From Anaerolineales bacterium (GTDB lineage Bacteria > Chloroflexota > Anaerolineae > 4572-78 > NAK82), in contig JAHELX010000328.1 in the NCBI GenBank assembly GCA_024643945.1, forward strand, positions 1 through 6,958: a stretch of 6,958 bases of DNA, in the 5' to 3' direction. Shown here in pieces: positions 5,085 to 6,958 of the stretch (positions are counted from its first letter, which is position 1; the number at the start of each line of letters is the position of its first letter). The notes beneath the pieces are model-generated. The model saw nothing but the letters and a program-made list of their open reading frames with translations. It searched no databases and was not told where the DNA came from. The position numbers and the translations under genes were made by a program.

Positions 5085-5540
5085 CTATGCCCCTTTACGA
5101 GGATTGTCGCGCAGCAAACTGAAAATCTCGTTCAGAAGTTCATCCTCCGTAAAAGGTTTGGGTAGGAAATGCCGAATACCTAGTTGAGAGGCTTGTTCAA
5201 TATGATACTCGTCAGCCCAGGCGGTGATGATCAGAACAGGGATGTCCTTTGTGTCAGGCTTGGCTTGTAATTTGGAATATATTTCAAAGCCGTTCATTTC
5301 CGGAAGTAAAATGTCCAAGACGATAAAATCGATGGGATGCTTTTGAAGCTTTTCAAAAGCTATCATGCCGTTGGACGCTGTTACCACCTCAAAGCCAGCT
5401 TCGTCCAGAATCTGTGCCACCATCTGGCCCATAATCTTGTCGTCTTCAATGACCAAAACATTCCTGTTCTCTTCGAAGTACTTCCGGGCTTGTTTCGGAA
5501 TCATGGAAATATCGCCTTGCGAACTAGATCGACCAGCCAT
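5085..5540 (-). CDS. Single-domain response regulator (CheY-like), orphan
   Basis: The 151-aa protein is one receiver domain (about 27-145) with a 26-residue N-terminal extension and no output domain. Key residues are present: acidic D33 and D34 in VLVIEDDK, phosphoacceptor D76 in FIVLDILLPEMNG, T106 in LIITAW and K128 in FLPKPF. Such proteins pass phosphoryl groups in a phosphorelay or act by protein-protein contact. I chose the ATG at 5540-5538 because AAGGAG lies 5 nt before it. An in-frame upstream GTG at 5615 would add 25 residues with no ribosome binding site and unlike the family. The domain is close to the GFEV...PEMNGFEI type seen in hybrid-kinase systems. No kinase is adjacent. The gene follows the PKD protein gene by 81 nt on the same strand and may be read from the same transcript, since no clear terminator is seen between them. 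Confidence 0.92.
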   Translation of the reverse strand: MAGRSSSQGDISMIPKQARKYFEENRNVLVIEDDKIMGQMVAQILDEAGFEVVTASNGMIAFEKLQKHPIDFIVLDILLPEMNGFEIYSKLQAKPDTKDIPVLIITAWADEYHIEQASQLGIRHFLPKPFTEDELLNEIFSLLRDNPRKGA

Positions 5541-5621
5541 CGATTCTCCTTCCCTCATTTCGCGAGATGCATCCCTGCCCGGACGACAGGACGCTAGAAC
5601 TGCCCTGTGTGTCAAACAGCT

Positions 5622-6958
5622 TTACATCAAATGATCCGTCCACCGCTGGAGATAGTCAGACCGACCGCCGTTGAGAGTCTTCCTCGTCCTCGGAGAGAGT
5701 CCCCACTTGCTACGAACCAGGAAATAGGGAATTCCCAACCAGGCGATAGGAACCAGACTGTCGACGACTACCGTTGTCGTGTCGGTGACAACTCCACCAT
5801 CGCCGTCGTCTACCTGCAGGATCACAGTATAGGTGCCAGTAGTCATCCAGGTATACGTAACCACCCGGCCAGGGGTTTCAAAGGTATCATCATTGTCCAG
5901 ATTCCAGGCATAAGTCAGCGTGTCCGAGAGCACATCAGTGCCGGTTCCCACAAGCGTCACCGACATGCCCACGCTGGTTGTGTAAGGGCCGCCCGAATCG
6001 GCGGTGGGGGCCACATTTTCTACCGTAACAGTGGCCACATCGGTAGCTACACCACCCCATCCATCGTCAACGCGCAGGGTGACGGTGTAAACGCCATCGT
6101 CGGGCCAGGTGTGGGTGACAACCTGGCCAGGCGTCTCAAAGATACTGTCGTGGTCCAGGTCCCAGGTATAAGTCAATGGGTAATCATTGTCGGGATCGGT
6201 GGCGACGCCCTGATTCAGGGTGATGGGGTGACCCTCAAGCCCAGGGTAACGGCCACCTGCATAAACGATCGGAGGTCGGTTGCCGATAGTAACCCGGGCG
6301 GTATCGAAGCCACTATCGCCGTCGTCGTCGGTGACGCGCAACGTGACGGTATAGACCCCGCCCGTGTTCCAGGCAGTGATGACAGTCTGCCCGGTGAGGT
6401 CATAAGTGCCATCGTTGTTCAGATCCCACTGATAGGTAAGGGTAGGAACGTCAGCCGGCACGTCCCCAGCCGATCCAGATAGCGCGATGAGCTGACCTTT
6501 GTGGCCAGTGTAGGGGCCGCGAGCATCGGCAGTGGGTGGTACGTTATTGACCCTGACTCGCAATGTATCGATCGCTTCGCCAATTTCGCCGCCCCCCTCC
6601 ATCGGGTAGGGATAATCGTCGTCCCGGATGCGCAGGGCTACCACGTAGTTCGCAGGCCCGTCGGGATAAGTCCGCTCGACAGACGCACCAACGGCATCTT
6701 CGTCGAAATGCTCCCCATCATAGTCAAAGTCCCAGGCAAAACTCAACTCATCCCCAGCGCCCGGATCGCTGGCAGTACCGGTGAAACTCACTCGCTCCCC
6801 CTCGTCTGCCTCCCGATCATCCCCAGCTCCAGCGATGGGGTTGGCATTGAGGATATTAACCGCAACGGCGTCGCTGCCAAACGCGCCGCTGTCGTCGGTC
6901 ACGGTGAGCGTGGCGCTGTATACGGCATTGTCGGCATAGACGTGGGCCACCGTCGTGG
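5622..6958 (-). CDS. PKD-repeat surface or secreted protein, C-terminal part, enters from the right edge
   Basis: The reading frame is open to the window edge, so the start, any signal peptide and other N-terminal domains are outside; about 444 residues are visible. They consist of polycystic-kidney-disease (PKD) beta-sandwich repeats. With residue 1 at 6950, there is a partial repeat at 1-37, then repeats at 38-138, 139-226, 227-314 and 315-400. Repeat hallmarks are the P-x-A-x-x-G-P-Y start, W-D-L-(D/N)-x-D, G-x-Y-T-V-T-L-x-V-x-D and a V-T-V end. Several acidic loops (DLNNDG, DLDHDS, NLDNDD) may bind calcium. PKD domains are usually extracellular spacers or adhesion and carbohydrate-contact modules. 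A 42-residue tail follows the last repeat: hydrophobic PIAWLGIPYFLV and then a basic stretch with R, K, R, R and K. It is too short for a typical membrane helix and matches no sorting signal I know. The stop is TAA at 5624-5622. The enzymatic role, if any, cannot be seen. Confidence 0.9.
   Translation of the reverse strand, partial: TTVAHVYADNAVYSATLTVTDDSGAFGSDAVAVNILNANPIAGAGDDREADEGERVSFTGTASDPGAGDELSFAWDFDYDGEHFDEDAVGASVERTYPDGPANYVVALRIRDDDYPYPMEGGGEIGEAIDTLRVRVNNVPPTADARGPYTGHKGQLIALSGSAGDVPADVPTLTYQWDLNNDGTYDLTGQTVITAWNTGGVYTVTLRVTDDDGDSGFDTARVTIGNRPPIVYAGGRYPGLEGHPITLNQGVATDPDNDYPLTYTWDLDHDSIFETPGQVVTHTWPDDGVYTVTLRVDDGWGGVATDVATVTVENVAPTADSGGPYTTSVGMSVTLVGTGTDVLSDTLTYAWNLDNDDTFETPGRVVTYTWMTTGTYTVILQVDDGDGGVVTDTTTVVVDSLVPIAWLGIPYFLVRSKWGLSPRTRKTLNGGRSDYLQRWTDHLM
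5751..6839 (-). repeat. Four tandem PKD repeat units within the surface protein gene
   Basis: Units map to 6839-6537, 6536-6273, 6272-6009 and 6008-5751. The last three are very regular at 264, 264 and 258 bp; the first is longer because of an acidic DDDYPYPMEGGGEIGEA insertion. The last two units share the FETPG-x-VVT-x-TW stretch and look like the most recent duplication. A partial unit precedes them at 6840-6958. Confidence 0.8.

Noticed and set aside
5610..5615. Perfect TTGACA on the minus strand before the single-domain regulator
   Set aside because: No acceptable -10 hexamer lies 16-18 bp downstream, so it cannot be called a promoter.
5541..5615. 25-residue N-terminal extension of the single-domain regulator
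   Set aside because: The ATG at 5540 has AAGGAG at 5-nt spacing, while the upstream GTG has none and the added residues are unlike receiver proteins.
5607..6482. Plus-strand frame of 291 codons opposite the PKD gene
   Set aside because: It mirrors the repetitive PKD coding sequence; the minus-strand frame contains clear PKD domains.

Overview
The window looks like ordinary chromosome of a bacterium, most probably Chloroflexota (Anaerolineae/Caldilineae/Chloroflexia-like). The lineage is inferred from an unusual nuoA-nuoH adjacency, tandem FemAB-family wall enzymes of about 350-370 aa, a PKD-repeat surface protein with Chloroflexota-style W-D-L-(D/N)-x-D repeats, a 7-nt-phased intergenic repeat and frequent GTG starts. 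No sequence search was possible. I see no rRNA, tRNA, CRISPR array, transposase or integrase.

Left end, minus strand (1-1300): the start of a respiratory complex I operon. nuoA is first, followed directly by nuoH, which leaves the window at base 1. The intergenic spacer between them holds a 13-bp palindrome and a heptanucleotide array that forms the nuoA stop codon. A plausible sigma70-type promoter and a leader with two mutually exclusive hairpins precede nuoA.

Divergent control region (1191-1490): nuoA and the first FemAB gene diverge here. A perfect 10-bp inverted repeat lies in it with arm centres 52 bp apart.

Middle, plus strand (1491-4452): two tandem FemAB paralogues overlap by GTGA, with strong ribosome binding sites, and are probably translationally coupled. 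They are predicted to add an amino acid from aminoacyl-tRNA to a peptidoglycan precursor. A promoter close to consensus then drives an OmpR/PhoB-type response regulator with no histidine kinase beside it.

Right end, minus strand (4602-6958): a small four-cysteine protein of unknown function with a 10-G homopolymer in its coding strand, a single-domain response regulator, and the C-terminal part of a secreted or surface protein made of PKD repeats that enters from the right edge. The small gene converges on the OmpR-type regulator, with a possible two-way terminator between them.

As a whole the window joins energy metabolism, cell-wall cross-bridge synthesis, signalling and a surface protein. 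Physical linkage of these functions is seen; a functional link is not shown. The best candidates for something undescribed are the small cysteine protein between two orphan regulators and the inverted repeat in the nuoA/FemAB divergent region.
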